Assembly (NCBI GenBank): GCA_027658995.1
Contig: JAQDQK010000013.1
Location: 1 to 64,000, forward strand
Reading direction: 5' to 3'
Source: Propionibacteriaceae bacterium AM104-82
Lineage (GTDB): Bacteria; Actinomycetota; Actinomycetes; Propionibacteriales; Propionibacteriaceae
Length of the DNA stretch: 64,000 bases
In this document: positions 17,671 through 25,894 of the stretch, one piece after another
Numbering within the stretch: the stretch's first letter is position 1
Layout of the letters: every line of letters starts with the position of its first letter
Program-made: the position numbers and the translations under genes
Notes under the pieces: model-generated
The model's database searches: none
What the model saw: only the letters and a program-made list of their open reading frames with translations
What the model was told of the DNA's origin: nothing

Positions 17671-18891
17671 TCAGTGAGCGGCGATCTTGTTCGGGAACTC
17701 CTGGCCGATGGAGGCCAGCAGGTCCTTGTACCACTGCTGATCGATGTCGAACGGCTTGCCGCCCTTGATCCGGTCGAAGGCGATGGCCGTCAGCACGTCG
17801 CCGTTCTCCTCGTCCTGGCCGATCACGCCGGGCTCGCCGCGCAGCGCCGAGTCGACCGCGAGGTCGGTGCACTGCTTGATGAGCGCCAGGTCGGCGTCGT
17901 TGGCCGCGGCGGAGCGCGCGAAGTAGCCGGACTTCTGGATCAGCACCTTCTCGGCGTTCAGCTTCTCGGCGAACTTCGAGCCGAACCACTTGCCGGGGTT
18001 GATCTGGTCGATCCGCACGTGGCCGAACGGGTCGCGCGGGACCTCTTCGCCCGCGGACTCCATCTCGGCGACGATCGCGTCGAGGCCAGCGCCCTCCGAC
18101 AGGAAGATCGTCACGTTGCCGACCTCGTCCATGATGGCGTTGAGGCGCTCGGACTCCTTGGCGATGTCGATCTCGCCCTCCGGCACGTAGACGCCGTGGA
18201 TGTCCCAGGCCTCCTTGGACAGGCCGATCTCGGGCAGCCACTGCTGGTCCTCGACCCACTCGCGGTACTTCTGCGCCGTGGCGGCGGTCAGCCAACCGCA
18301 GTGCCGGCCCATGACCTCGTGCACGATCAGCATCCGGGAACCGGAGTTGTGCTCGGCGACCACGTTCTCGGCGAAGATCGCGCCCTGCTCGGCGGCGGTC
18401 CAGGCGCCGAGCGACTGACGGATCGGGATCACGTCGTTGTCGATGGTCTTGGGCAGCCCCACCACGGTCAGGCCGTAGTCGTGCTCGGCCAGGTAGGCAG
18501 CGAGGTCGGCGGCGGTGGTGTTGGTGTCGTCGCCACCGATGGTGTGCAGGACATCGACTCCGTCGGCGACGAGGCGGTCCGCGGCGACCTTGAGCGGGTT
18601 GTCACCCTCGGCGACAAGGCCACGCTTGACGAGGTCCTTGGCGTTGGTGAGCTTGACGCGCGAGTTGCCGATGGGCGAGCCACCGAACTTGTCGAGCAGG
18701 CCGGCGTTGGCGCGGACGGTGTCGTCGACGACGAGGAAGTCGCCCTTCAGCAGGCCCTGGTACCCGTGGCGGTAGGCAATGATCTCCACTTCCGGAGCGA
18801 CCTGGGTGTAACGCTCGATGAGCCCACCGATCGCGGCGGAAAGGCAGGGGGCGAAGCCGCCGGCCGTGAGGATGGCTACCTTCTTGACCAT
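17671..18891 (-). CDS. pfp: Pyrophosphate-dependent 6-phosphofructokinase
   Basis: A 406-residue group II phosphofructokinase that uses pyrophosphate to interconvert fructose 6-phosphate and fructose 1,6-bisphosphate. GGDDTN (about residues 119-124) has the Asp that excludes ATP use; PKTIDND carries the catalytic Asp; MGRHCGWL binds substrate. Length matches the Propionibacterium freudenreichii enzyme (~404). Reversible glycolysis via this enzyme is a trait of propionic acid bacteria. GAAAGGA lies upstream of the ATG. Monocistronic, flanked by its own terminator. Confidence 0.95.
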   Translation of the reverse strand: MVKKVAILTAGGFAPCLSAAIGGLIERYTQVAPEVEIIAYRHGYQGLLKGDFLVVDDTVRANAGLLDKFGGSPIGNSRVKLTNAKDLVKRGLVAEGDNPLKVAADRLVADGVDVLHTIGGDDTNTTAADLAAYLAEHDYGLTVVGLPKTIDNDVIPIRQSLGAWTAAEQGAIFAENVVAEHNSGSRMLIVHEVMGRHCGWLTAATAQKYREWVEDQQWLPEIGLSKEAWDIHGVYVPEGEIDIAKESERLNAIMDEVGNVTIFLSEGAGLDAIVAEMESAGEEVPRDPFGHVRIDQINPGKWFGSKFAEKLNAEKVLIQKSGYFARSAAANDADLALIKQCTDLAVDSALRGEPGVIGQDEENGDVLTAIAFDRIKGGKPFDIDQQWYKDLLASIGQEFPNKIAAH

Positions 18892-18914
18892 GAGTGTCCT
18901 TTCGTGAATTCTCC

Positions 18915-18931
18915 GACGCGCGACGCGCGTC
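18915..18931. promoter_or_regulatory. Perfect inverted repeat upstream of pfp
   Basis: GACGCGCG at 18915-18922 and CGCGCGTC at 18924-18931 form 8-bp arms around one base, 24 bases before the pfp start in its 5' region. It may be an operator or an mRNA hairpin. In sequence this GC-rich it could also arise by chance. Confidence 0.35.
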
Positions 18932-19043
18932 GTGACCAGCCTATTGCACCGCGCCGCTTTGGGCCCATGGGGCCAAGCCAGCGGTTGTCCACAGACCTTG
19001 CCAAATCGCTCCGGCGAGGCCGTTTGGTTGCGAAGATGGCGCG

Positions 19044-19403
19044 ATGGGGCGGCAGCGGGGGATGAGCGGATCGGTGCAGGCGGTGATCCTGCTGCCGGTG
19101 GCGCTCGGGATCTTCCTGCTGCTCGTCCAGTGGTCGATGCTCGCCTGGGCCGACGCCGTCGCGCTCGCGGCCGCCGAACACGGGGCGGCCGTCACCGCCG
19201 TGCATGGCGGAACCGAGTCCGACGGCAGGCGCGCAGCACAGGACGCGGCCGGGGGAGGGGCGCTGTCCGACGTGCGGGTCGCCGTCTCGCGAGGGCAGGG
19301 CAGTTCGACGGTGACGGTGTCCGGCGCAAGCAACGCCGTCCTGTGGCCGGGGCGGGTCAGCCGGACCGTCGTGGTGCCCAACGAGAGACTGACGGGATCG
19401 TGA
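19044..19403 (+). CDS. TadE-like pilus/secretory protein
   Basis: A 119-residue protein with a Gly-rich basic start, one hydrophobic segment (QAVILLPVALGIFLLLVQW) and an extracytoplasmic Ala/Gly/Ser-rich tail. This matches TadE-like minor pseudopilins of actinobacterial Flp/Tad loci (Rv3656c-Rv3658c neighbourhood). No tadA, tadB, tadC or prepilin gene lies in the window. An in-frame ATG at 19062 (MSGSVQAV) is an alternative start. Confidence 0.65.
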   Translation: MGRQRGMSGSVQAVILLPVALGIFLLLVQWSMLAWADAVALAAAEHGAAVTAVHGGTESDGRRAAQDAAGGGALSDVRVAVSRGQGSSTVTVSGASNAVLWPGRVSRTVVVPNERLTGS

Positions 19404-19405
19404 CG

Positions 19406-19843
19406 ATGCGTCCCAGCCGATCCAGGCGCGACCAGCGCGGGCTCTCGATCTCCGTCGAGGCCGCGGTCGTGCTGCCCGCCATCGTGTTGTTCATCGGCCT
19501 GCTGATCAGCCTCGCCCGGCTGGCGCTCGCCGACCAGCACATCGGCGCGGCCGCCGCGGCGGGGGCACGCGCCGCCTCGCTGGAACGCTCGAGCACGCAA
19601 GCACGCTCGGCCGCCTCCGACGCCGTCGACGCGGCCCTGCGGCGCCGCGACGTGGCCTGCAACGTCACGACCGTCGAGATCGACACGGCCCAGGCCTCGC
19701 GACCCGTCGGGCAGTACGGCGTCGTGTCGGTGCGACTCACCTGCGCCGTCCGACTCTCGGACGTGACGCTTCCGTTCATGCCAGGCAGCCTCGACGTCTC
19801 CGCCGAACGAACCTCACCGGTCGACCCGCTGCGGGGCAAGTAG
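19406..19843 (+). CDS. TadE/TadF-like protein
   Basis: A 145-residue protein with a basic N-terminus (RPSRSRRDQRG), then LSISVEAAVVLPAIVLFIGLL, the TadE-type hydrophobic segment with its conserved Glu, and a periplasm-facing domain holding a Cys pair (DVACNV and LTCAV). It starts three bases after the previous TadE-like gene; a GTG at 19400 overlapping that stop is also possible. The pair probably forms one transcript and may work with a Tad apparatus encoded elsewhere. Confidence 0.7.
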   Translation: MRPSRSRRDQRGLSISVEAAVVLPAIVLFIGLLISLARLALADQHIGAAAAAGARAASLERSSTQARSAASDAVDAALRRRDVACNVTTVEIDTAQASRPVGQYGVVSVRLTCAVRLSDVTLPFMPGSLDVSAERTSPVDPLRGK

Positions 19844-19854
19844 GGTGGGGTTTC

Positions 19855-20742
19855 ATGACCACACCACAGCGCAGGCTCGGCCATTTCACCGTCTCCGCGA
19901 TCGGCTACGGCGCGATGCCAGTGTCCATGAGCAACTCGCCAGTCCCCGAGCGGGAGCAGGGGATCGCCACGGTGCACGCGGCCCTCGACGCGGGCATCAC
20001 CCTGATCGACACGGCCGACATCTACGCGCCGTCCTGGGACGCGATGGGGCACAACGAGGCGCTGGTCGGCGAGGCCCTTGCAGGCTGGTCGGGCGACCGG
20101 CAGCCGATCGTGGTCGCCACGAAGGCGGGCATCACGCGGGGAGCGGGGGAGACGTGGGGTCGCAACGCCACGCTCGACTACCTCCGCGGCCGCGTCGAGG
20201 CGTCGCTGCAGAACCTTCGCGTCGACACCCTCGACCTGCTGTACCTGCACCGCCCCGACCGCTCCATCCTCTACTCGCAGGCGATCGAGAACCTTGCGGT
20301 GCTCAAGCAGGAGGGCCTCGTCGCGGAGATCGGCGTCTCCAACGCCAACGTCGAGGAGATCGAGATCGCGATCGACGTGCTGGGGGAGTCGGGCCTCGCC
20401 GCCGTGCAGAACGAGTTCTCGCCCAAGTTCAACCACACGTCCAAGGACGAACTGGACTACTGCGGCAAGAACCGGGTCGCGTTCCTGCCCTGGTCGCCGC
20501 TAGGCGGCACCGGCGGCGACGCGAAGCGACTGGGGGAGCGGTTCCCCGCGATCCTCAGCGTCGCCGAGGCGCACGGCGTCAGCGCCCAGCAGGTCACCCT
20601 TGCCTGGGAGTTGGCGCTCGGCAGCCACGTCATCCCGATCCCCGGCGCGTCCAGGCCTGCGTCGATCACCGACTCGGCGCGGGCCATGTCGCTGGTGCTC
20701 TCCGACGACGAGGTCGCCGCCTTGTCCGCCGCGCTCCTGTAA
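19855..20742 (+). CDS. Aldo/keto reductase
   Basis: A 295-residue AKR-fold oxidoreductase. The catalytic tetrad is visible as DTADIY (Asp and Tyr), ATKAGI (Lys) and LYLHRPD (His); IPIPGASRPASI is the NADPH-binding end. Reduces carbonyls; physiological substrate unknown. TAGGGT at 19841-19846, which overlaps the previous stop, lies eight bases before the ATG, suggesting a leaderless transcript. Unrelated in neighbourhood to the second AKR at 26.7 kb. Confidence 0.88.
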   Translation: MTTPQRRLGHFTVSAIGYGAMPVSMSNSPVPEREQGIATVHAALDAGITLIDTADIYAPSWDAMGHNEALVGEALAGWSGDRQPIVVATKAGITRGAGETWGRNATLDYLRGRVEASLQNLRVDTLDLLYLHRPDRSILYSQAIENLAVLKQEGLVAEIGVSNANVEEIEIAIDVLGESGLAAVQNEFSPKFNHTSKDELDYCGKNRVAFLPWSPLGGTGGDAKRLGERFPAILSVAEAHGVSAQQVTLAWELALGSHVIPIPGASRPASITDSARAMSLVLSDDEVAALSAALL

Positions 20743-20760
20743 CTGGGCGCCGGGCTGGAC

Positions 20761-20773
20761 TAGCCTTGAGCGA
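20761..20773 (+). promoter_or_regulatory. Leaderless-type promoter: TAGCCT-N6-ATG
   Basis: TAGCCT at 20761-20766 lies exactly six bases before the ATG of the YciO/Sua5-like gene, identical in box and spacing to the one at 4686. Confidence 0.5.
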
Positions 20774-21393
20774 TGGCTCAGTACTTCGATGTCCATCCCG
20801 TCAACCCGCAGCCCCGCGCCCTCAACCAGGTGTCGCGAATCCTGGAAGGCGGGGGCCTGATCGCCTACCCGACCGACCTCGGCTTCGCGTTCGGCTGCAT
20901 GCTCGGCAATGGTGAGGCGCTTGAGCGGATCCGCAGGATCCGTCAGTTGAGCGACAAACACCACTTCACGCTCGTGGTGGACGAGTTCGCGAAGCTCGGC
21001 CAGTTCGTCGAGATGGACAACTGGATCTTCCGCGCCGTGAAGGCCGCCACGCCGGGGCCCTACACGTTCATCCTCAAGGCGACCCGCGAGGTCCCGAAGG
21101 TGATGCTGCACCCGAAGAAGCGCACGGTCGGCGTCCGGATCCCCGATCACCGCACCACTCTTGCGCTGCTGGAGACCGTCGGGGCGCCGCTGATGTCGTC
21201 GACGCTGCTGCTGCCGGGCGTCGACGAACCGCTCACCGACGGGTGGGCGATCAAGGAGGAACTGGACAACCAGATCGACGCGGTCCTCGACTCCGGCGAC
21301 GCGGGAACCGAGTTGACGACGGTGGTGGATCTCACCGGCGACGAGCCGGTCATCGAGCGGGTCGGTGCGGGCGACCCGGCCCCGTTCGAGTAG
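20773..21393 (+). CDS. YciO/Sua5/YrdC-family protein (threonylcarbamoyl-AMP synthase-like)
   Basis: A 206-residue YrdC-fold protein: GGLIAYPTDLGFAFGCML near residues 29-46, KHHFTLVVDEF, GPYTFILKATREVPK, KKRTVGVRIPDH and SSTLLLPG. These positions match the YciO branch, a paralogue of the tRNA t6A enzyme TsaC/Sua5; the branch binds RNA and nucleotides but its activity is unsettled. SSTLLLPG replaces the usual SANxSG motif of true TsaC, which speaks against a simple tsaC call. Confidence 0.85.
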   Translation: MAQYFDVHPVNPQPRALNQVSRILEGGGLIAYPTDLGFAFGCMLGNGEALERIRRIRQLSDKHHFTLVVDEFAKLGQFVEMDNWIFRAVKAATPGPYTFILKATREVPKVMLHPKKRTVGVRIPDHRTTLALLETVGAPLMSSTLLLPGVDEPLTDGWAIKEELDNQIDAVLDSGDAGTELTTVVDLTGDEPVIERVGAGDPAPFE

Positions 21394-21422
21394 GCCCGTC
21401 CGAGCAAGGGCCGCCCGACGCG

Positions 21423-22637
21423 TCAGTCGTCGTCGGCCAGGCTCAACCAGCGCTGCGGCGCGGTGCCGTGCGCGACGAGGGTCGCGCGGTAGCGGTGCCG
21501 CGCCGCCAGGTTGCGGTGCACGTCCTCGGCGACCCGGTCGAGGAACAGCGTGCGGTACATGGAGTCCTGCAGCGTCGACGCGGCGAACGAGATGCCGCTG
21601 AACAGTGACAGGATCATGCAGACCCGGAACATGTGGGCCTCCATCGGCATCCTGACCCCGAGGATGACCAGGTCGCGGGCAGCCTCACCTGTCCACGTGG
21701 CGATCAACTCGTCGGTCAGCGAGATCGCCCCGAATACCGCGAAGACGGCGAACGTGACGGCCACGAACATGGTGATCTGCACGAACTGCACCGTCATGGA
21801 CACCGCGATCAGGTTGAACCGCTCGCCGGAGGACAGCTTGGAGCGGCGCGCCTGCAGTCCGCTGAACGGGGTCGCCTCGAGCAGCGGTTCTTCGGTGTCG
21901 TCGTCCTTCTCGTCGTCGATCATGTCGAAGGTGGCTGGCAGCACGATGAGCACGATCATCAGGATCAGGAACGCGGCGAGCAGTGTCATGCGTGGCTGTG
22001 TCATGGTGCCCGCCAACTGCCACAACTCGTTGGTGAAGAACACCAGCAGGACGGTCAGCAGCAGCAGCGGCAGGATCCGGGCGACCGCCGGAACGGTCAC
22101 CGTCAACTCCTTGGCGCCGCGCTTGCCCGCCCAGCGGAGCATGTTGCCCAGCCCGTAGAAGCCGATGAACGCGGCGAGCAGGAGCAGCAGGAGTCGGCTG
22201 ACGATGTCGACGTGCAGGCCGCCGGTGGCGTGCGTGAGGGCCGCGATGAGGCTCAGGCCGCCCAGCCAGAAGACGATGATGACGACGCCGACGATCAGCC
22301 GGAGTAGGGGAGTCATGCGCCGCTGCAGCCAGGCGTATCCCATGCCGAGCGGGATGGCGAGCAGGAACACGATGCCCGCGATGATCAGGGTGGTGCGCTG
22401 CGCGGGTCGCCGCAGGACGTCGAGCAGTTCGACGCTGCCCTCATCTGCCACCGCCGCGTCGACCATCACGAGCCCGATCGCCAGGAAGGCGAACGTGACA
22501 AGCAGCGGCACCGTCCGGGGGATCAGGCCGCGCAGGCGCCTGGCGGGCGGCACGACAAGCGGCAGCCCGTTGGCTCGCAGCCACTGCTCCTGCTCGAGCA
22601 GTTGAGCGTCGGTTCGTCGCGCCACTGTCACCTCCAT
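21423..22637 (-). CDS. Multi-pass membrane protein of unknown function
   Basis: A 404-residue protein with about eight to nine hydrophobic helices. A cytoplasmic acidic loop (DMIDDEKDDDTEEPLLE) separates two membrane halves, and the C-terminus is soluble and basic (ARHRYRATLVAHG). No family motif was recognised. It is convergent with the YciO gene and has a hairpin (22676-22702) upstream, belonging to its neighbour. The next gene upstream on the same strand is the DUF937 protein, but the terminator between them suggests separate transcripts. Confidence 0.75.
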   Translation of the reverse strand: MEVTVARRTDAQLLEQEQWLRANGLPLVVPPARRLRGLIPRTVPLLVTFAFLAIGLVMVDAAVADEGSVELLDVLRRPAQRTTLIIAGIVFLLAIPLGMGYAWLQRRMTPLLRLIVGVVIIVFWLGGLSLIAALTHATGGLHVDIVSRLLLLLLAAFIGFYGLGNMLRWAGKRGAKELTVTVPAVARILPLLLLTVLLVFFTNELWQLAGTMTQPRMTLLAAFLILMIVLIVLPATFDMIDDEKDDDTEEPLLEATPFSGLQARRSKLSSGERFNLIAVSMTVQFVQITMFVAVTFAVFAVFGAISLTDELIATWTGEAARDLVILGVRMPMEAHMFRVCMILSLFSGISFAASTLQDSMYRTLFLDRVAEDVHRNLAARHRYRATLVAHGTAPQRWLSLADDD

Positions 22638-22675
22638 CGGACCCGGCCAAGGCTAGCGCCACCGGGGCGCGAAGA

Positions 22676-22702
22676 AGGGCGCCCCGCGATGCGGGACGCC
22701 CT
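22676..22702 (-). terminator. Terminator of the DUF937 gene
   Basis: AGGGCGCCCCGC at 22676-22687 pairs with GCGGGACGCCCT at 22691-22702 with one mismatch and a three-base loop. Read on the minus strand it is followed by TTCTTC, 18 bases after the stop codon. Confidence 0.75.
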
Positions 22703-22719
22703 CCGTTGACTTGGGCTGA

Positions 22720-23415
22720 CTAGCGCTTTCCGCCGCCGAGCAGGCCGCCGAGGATCTGGCCGAGGATGCCGCCACCCAGGCCGGGGTCGGCAGGGCTCTG
22801 CTGCTGCTGGCTCTGCTGCGTCTGGTCGGGGAACTGCATCTGGGGCGCCGAGGAGTCGCCAGCGGGCTGCGCCGGGTCCTTGAACACGCCGCCCGACTGC
22901 GTCGTCGAGGTGGGAGCGCTGGGGGCGCCGGAGCCGCCGCCGAGCACCTGGCCGAGGATGTCCCCAAGGATGCCGCCGCCACCGGTGGACTGCGCCTGCG
23001 GCTGACCCTGGCCCTGGTCGACCTTCATGAGCTTGTTGGCGAGCCAGGCCATCACGATGGGGGCGAGGATCGGCATCAGCTTCTTGATGAGCGCGCTGCC
23101 GCCGCCCGCGCCGCCGAGCTGGCTGATGACGGCGTCCTCGTTGGAGCCGAAGATGTTGGCGGTGATCTTCTCGCCGTCGGCCTGGTCGATCTGCGAGACG
23201 TCAACGCCGTCGGCGATGAGGCCAGGGGAGTGCTGCCCCAGTGCGCCGAGCAGCGAATCGGCTCCCGCGGGGTCCTGGACGTTGGCGTCCATGCCCATGA
23301 GCAGCGCCGGGACGGCCTGACGCACGGCACTCTCGACCTCGTCGGGGCTCGCGCCGACCTGCTGCGCGAGCTGGTCGATGGGAAGCTGGTTGAGGATGTC
23401 CTGAATCTCAGACAT
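22720..23415 (-). CDS. DUF937 domain-containing protein
   Basis: A 231-residue protein. The N-terminal ~130 residues are the helical DUF937 domain (LNQLPIDQLAQQVGASPDEV, VPALLMGMDANVQDP, GLIADGV, ALIKKLMPILAPIVMAWLANKL). The rest is low-complexity Gly, Gln, Ser and Pro with two GGGILGxILG repeats (GGGILGDILGQVLGGG and GGGILGQILGGLLGGG). Start at 23415 chosen for the AAGGAG 9 bases upstream. Function unknown; related proteins (YidB-like) are abundant cytosolic proteins of unclear role. Confidence 0.87.
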   Translation of the reverse strand: MSEIQDILNQLPIDQLAQQVGASPDEVESAVRQAVPALLMGMDANVQDPAGADSLLGALGQHSPGLIADGVDVSQIDQADGEKITANIFGSNEDAVISQLGGAGGGSALIKKLMPILAPIVMAWLANKLMKVDQGQGQPQAQSTGGGGILGDILGQVLGGGSGAPSAPTSTTQSGGVFKDPAQPAGDSSAPQMQFPDQTQQSQQQQSPADPGLGGGILGQILGGLLGGGKR

Positions 23416-23626
23416 GGATCTGAACTCCTTCACGAAATCACTAGCGCCGGTCGGCGCACGGGACAACGCTAGCGCCCGCCGACGCCCCAGAGAGGGAGAT
23501 TGGGCAATTGACGTCCCGCGTCGGCAGAGCAGACCACCCGGCGGCGCCGCTACACCCTTGGAGGGGGAGTGGAGGTGCCGCGCATCATCCCTGGTCAGGT
23601 GGATCCGTCGTGTATCGGAGGGCGCG

Positions 23627-24349
23627 CTACTGGGTAAGGAGCGCGCGGAGTCGCATTCGCAGGTCGGGGCCAGCGCCGATCGCGTCGAAGGCGGCGTCCG
23701 CCTCGGCCGCGATCTCCTCGACGATCGGGACCGTTCTCGCGAGCCAGTTCGTCACCTCGTCCGGCCCCCATGCGGCCTGCCGGTCTGCGGTCGGGGAGTG
23801 AGTCTGTGCGCCGGCCATGACCCTGACCGACTCCGCGTAGTCGTCGGCGACATCCGCCGGGTCGACGCCCGCATTGCTCAGGAGAAGCGTGCTGATCATT
23901 CCGGTGCGATCACGTCCGGCGCTGCACTGAACCAGGACCCCCGTGGGGGCGGCGGCGATGGCGCTCAACGCTCCGAGGACGAGGTCGGGCAGGATCCGCC
24001 AGTTGTGCCGCCAGTACTCCGGCGAGTCCAGGATCGGGAAGCAGGTCTCGCGAAACTCCGCGTTGTCCTGGTCCTCGGTCGGAGCATTGACGATGGACAC
24101 GGTGCTGGTCGTGATGGGCCCGACGACGGGATCTCCCTCGCGAGGGCCGATCTCGTGGGCGCATCGCAGGTCGACTACCGTGGCGAGGCCCCAACGCTGG
24201 GCGTCCCGCCAGCCCGTCTCGGTCAACAGTTCGCGACGAGGTCCGCGTGCGACCCGGCCAAAGATCGTCGCGCCGGTCGTCGACGCCGGTGTCGGCAGCC
24301 CGCCGAGGTCGCGAGCGTTCCGGTAACCGTCCCAGGCAAGGTCGCGCAT
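23627..24349 (-). CDS. Tyrosine-protein phosphatase (Y_phosphatase3/PtpB-like)
   Basis: A 240-residue phosphatase. Signature loop CSAGRDRTGM (about residues 142-151) fits the Cx5R family with the extra Asp of the PtpB/LptP group; NARDLGGLP at residues 11-19 is the conserved N-terminal signature. The residue before the nucleophile Cys is Gln (VLVQCSAG) rather than the almost universal His. It may act on phosphoproteins or phosphoinositides. Divergent from the nucleotidyltransferase gene across 201 bases that hold the dif-like site. Confidence 0.87.
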   Translation of the reverse strand: MRDLAWDGYRNARDLGGLPTPASTTGATIFGRVARGPRRELLTETGWRDAQRWGLATVVDLRCAHEIGPREGDPVVGPITTSTVSIVNAPTEDQDNAEFRETCFPILDSPEYWRHNWRILPDLVLGALSAIAAAPTGVLVQCSAGRDRTGMISTLLLSNAGVDPADVADDYAESVRVMAGAQTHSPTADRQAAWGPDEVTNWLARTVPIVEEIAAEADAAFDAIGAGPDLRMRLRALLTQ

Positions 24350-24442
24350 GGTCGGGAGTCTAGGTGAGCGCCGCGGTCAGCCTTGAACAATGACTCGGCA
24401 GGGTAGAGGACGGACAGCCCCTGCCGCAGAGCTGGAATCGCA

Positions 24443-24470
24443 TAATGACATAATGTCGCTTATCGGACAT
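24443..24470 (-). other. dif-like Xer recombination site (candidate)
   Basis: Read on the minus strand the 28 bases divide into an 11-base arm ATGTCCGATAA, a 6-base centre GCGACA and an 11-base arm TTATGTCATTA. This is the XerC-centre-XerD layout of chromosomal dif; the CCGATAA and TTATGTCA cores agree with the actinobacterial dif pattern as I remember it. AT content is well above the surrounding sequence. It lies in the 201-base gap between divergent genes. It could instead be the target site of a mobile element or part of a promoter. Confidence 0.55.
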
Positions 24471-24550
24471 GGCGCCATGCGGGAAGGGTCGAGACGTGTT
24501 CGGGTAGGTTTGCCCCTCTCACGCGTTCTTGACTCTATGGCAGGTGGTGG

Positions 24551-25354
24551 ATGTCGATGCCTGATCCCTTTGAGGGCGTCGAACCCGATGGGACGATCCG
24601 CACCGGCGCCCGACGCGACCGTGTCCCGCCTGAGTTTGAGGCGTTGGTAGTCGCCGCGACGTCGGCCGTTGATGCGGCACCTGGGTCGCTGTACCTGTAC
24701 GGATCGGTCGCAAACGGCACCGCCCAGCCCGGGACGTCCGACGTCGACCTCCTTGCCATTGATGTGACCGATGCTCCAGGACTGGCGCTCAGCCTTACGC
24801 GGGACTTCGCGGGTCTCAGTCGCGGCGTCGAGGTCTCGGTGAGCGTCGCACAGGACTTCCTCGGCGACACGGACGAGGCCTACGGCAATCGCGTCTTCCT
24901 CAGGCACTATTGCGTCCACCTCGCGGGACCTGACCGCGCCGTCGCTCTGCCGAGGTTCCCCGCAGACGTCAAGGCCGCCCGCGGCTTCAACGGCGACGTG
25001 GGTCGCGCCCTGGCTCGATGGCGGGACGCACTGGAGTTCGGACAGTCGCCGGAGGCGCTGGGCGTCCGGATCGCTAGGAAGACGCTGCTCGCGGTCGCCG
25101 GCCTCGTCAGCGTGCACGACGACACCTGGACGACGAGCAGAGCCCGCGCAGTCGAACGCTGGAGCGAGATTGAGCCGCGCCTCGGACCCTACCTGGCGAC
25201 GCTCGAGGCCTGGTCCAGCGGGGCAGTGCCGTCGCGTCCAGACGTCGAGCGCGCCCTCCGTGACGGTGGCGTCGTGCCCACCGTGGTTCGTCGGTTCGCC
25301 GATCTGATCGGGCTGTGGCCGACCGGGGACGGCGCCGGCGGTGTGCGCCACTAG
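24551..25354 (+). CDS. Nucleotidyltransferase-domain protein
   Basis: A 267-residue protein with a MNT/aminoglycoside adenylyltransferase-type NTP-transferase core at residues ~40-80: LYGSVANGTAQPGTSDVDLL gives the G-S-x(n)-D-x-D metal-binding motif. A helical C-terminal domain follows. It could modify a small molecule, protein or RNA; no antitoxin-like partner is next to it. ATG at 24551, with a second ATG at 24557. Confidence 0.8.
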   Translation: MSMPDPFEGVEPDGTIRTGARRDRVPPEFEALVVAATSAVDAAPGSLYLYGSVANGTAQPGTSDVDLLAIDVTDAPGLALSLTRDFAGLSRGVEVSVSVAQDFLGDTDEAYGNRVFLRHYCVHLAGPDRAVALPRFPADVKAARGFNGDVGRALARWRDALEFGQSPEALGVRIARKTLLAVAGLVSVHDDTWTTSRARAVERWSEIEPRLGPYLATLEAWSSGAVPSRPDVERALRDGGVVPTVVRRFADLIGLWPTGDGAGGVRH

Positions 25355-25404
25355 ATAGCGGCACGATATGGTCTGAAAACACAACGACGAGGTTGGGAGA
25401 ACAG

Positions 25405-25848
25405 ATGCAGGTTTACGCTCCGTGCGACGGTCGGGTCATCGCCCTGGCAGACGTCGACGACCCCACGTTCTCCGGGCAGTTGGTGGGGCCAGGCGTCGGC
25501 ATCGTCCCGCCCGATGGCATGCAGACCGTCGTCGCGCCCGCCGATGGCAAACTCCTGAAACTCGACCCGCACGCCTTCATCCTGCTGGTCGACGGCGCCG
25601 TCGGGGTGCTCGTGCACGTCGGCATCAACACGGTCCGCCTCGAGGGTCGCCTGTTCGAGGTGCTCGCCGAGCAGGGCCAGGACGTGACCGCGGGCACACC
25701 CATCGTGTCGTGGGACCCCGCGTCGCTGACCGATCCCGCGATGGATCGCACCGTGATCGTCGTCCTGATGGACCAGGCTCCCGACTCCATCACCTCCGAC
25801 GTGATCGGCGCCGACGTGGCGACCGGGGCCGCCCTGTTTAGCAACTAG
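25405..25848 (+). CDS. PTS EIIA component, glucose/N-acetylglucosamine family
   Basis: A 147-residue EIIA(Glc)-fold protein. The phosphorylated His is in VHVGINTVRLEG (His72); the second active-site His is at DPHAF (His53). PTS EIIA passes phosphate from HPr to an EIIB. No EIIB, EIIC or other PTS gene lies in the window, so it is a stand-alone EIIA that may serve an EIICB encoded elsewhere. ATG at 25405 with GGTTGGGAG upstream. Confidence 0.9.
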   Translation: MQVYAPCDGRVIALADVDDPTFSGQLVGPGVGIVPPDGMQTVVAPADGKLLKLDPHAFILLVDGAVGVLVHVGINTVRLEGRLFEVLAEQGQDVTAGTPIVSWDPASLTDPAMDRTVIVVLMDQAPDSITSDVIGADVATGAALFSN

Positions 25849-25894
25849 GTCGGGTCTGGTCACGCCCGTCGACGGCGAGTGACGACGGTTTCGG

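Noticed and set aside
17542..19065. 507-codon frame antisense to pfp
   Set aside because: The opposite strand has a convincing PPi-PFK; this frame has no recognisable domain.
24443..24470. Reading the AT-rich run near 24.45 kb simply as a promoter
   Set aside because: The 11-6-11 arm layout and CCGATAA/TTATGTCA cores fit a Xer site better; a promoter overlapping it remains possible.
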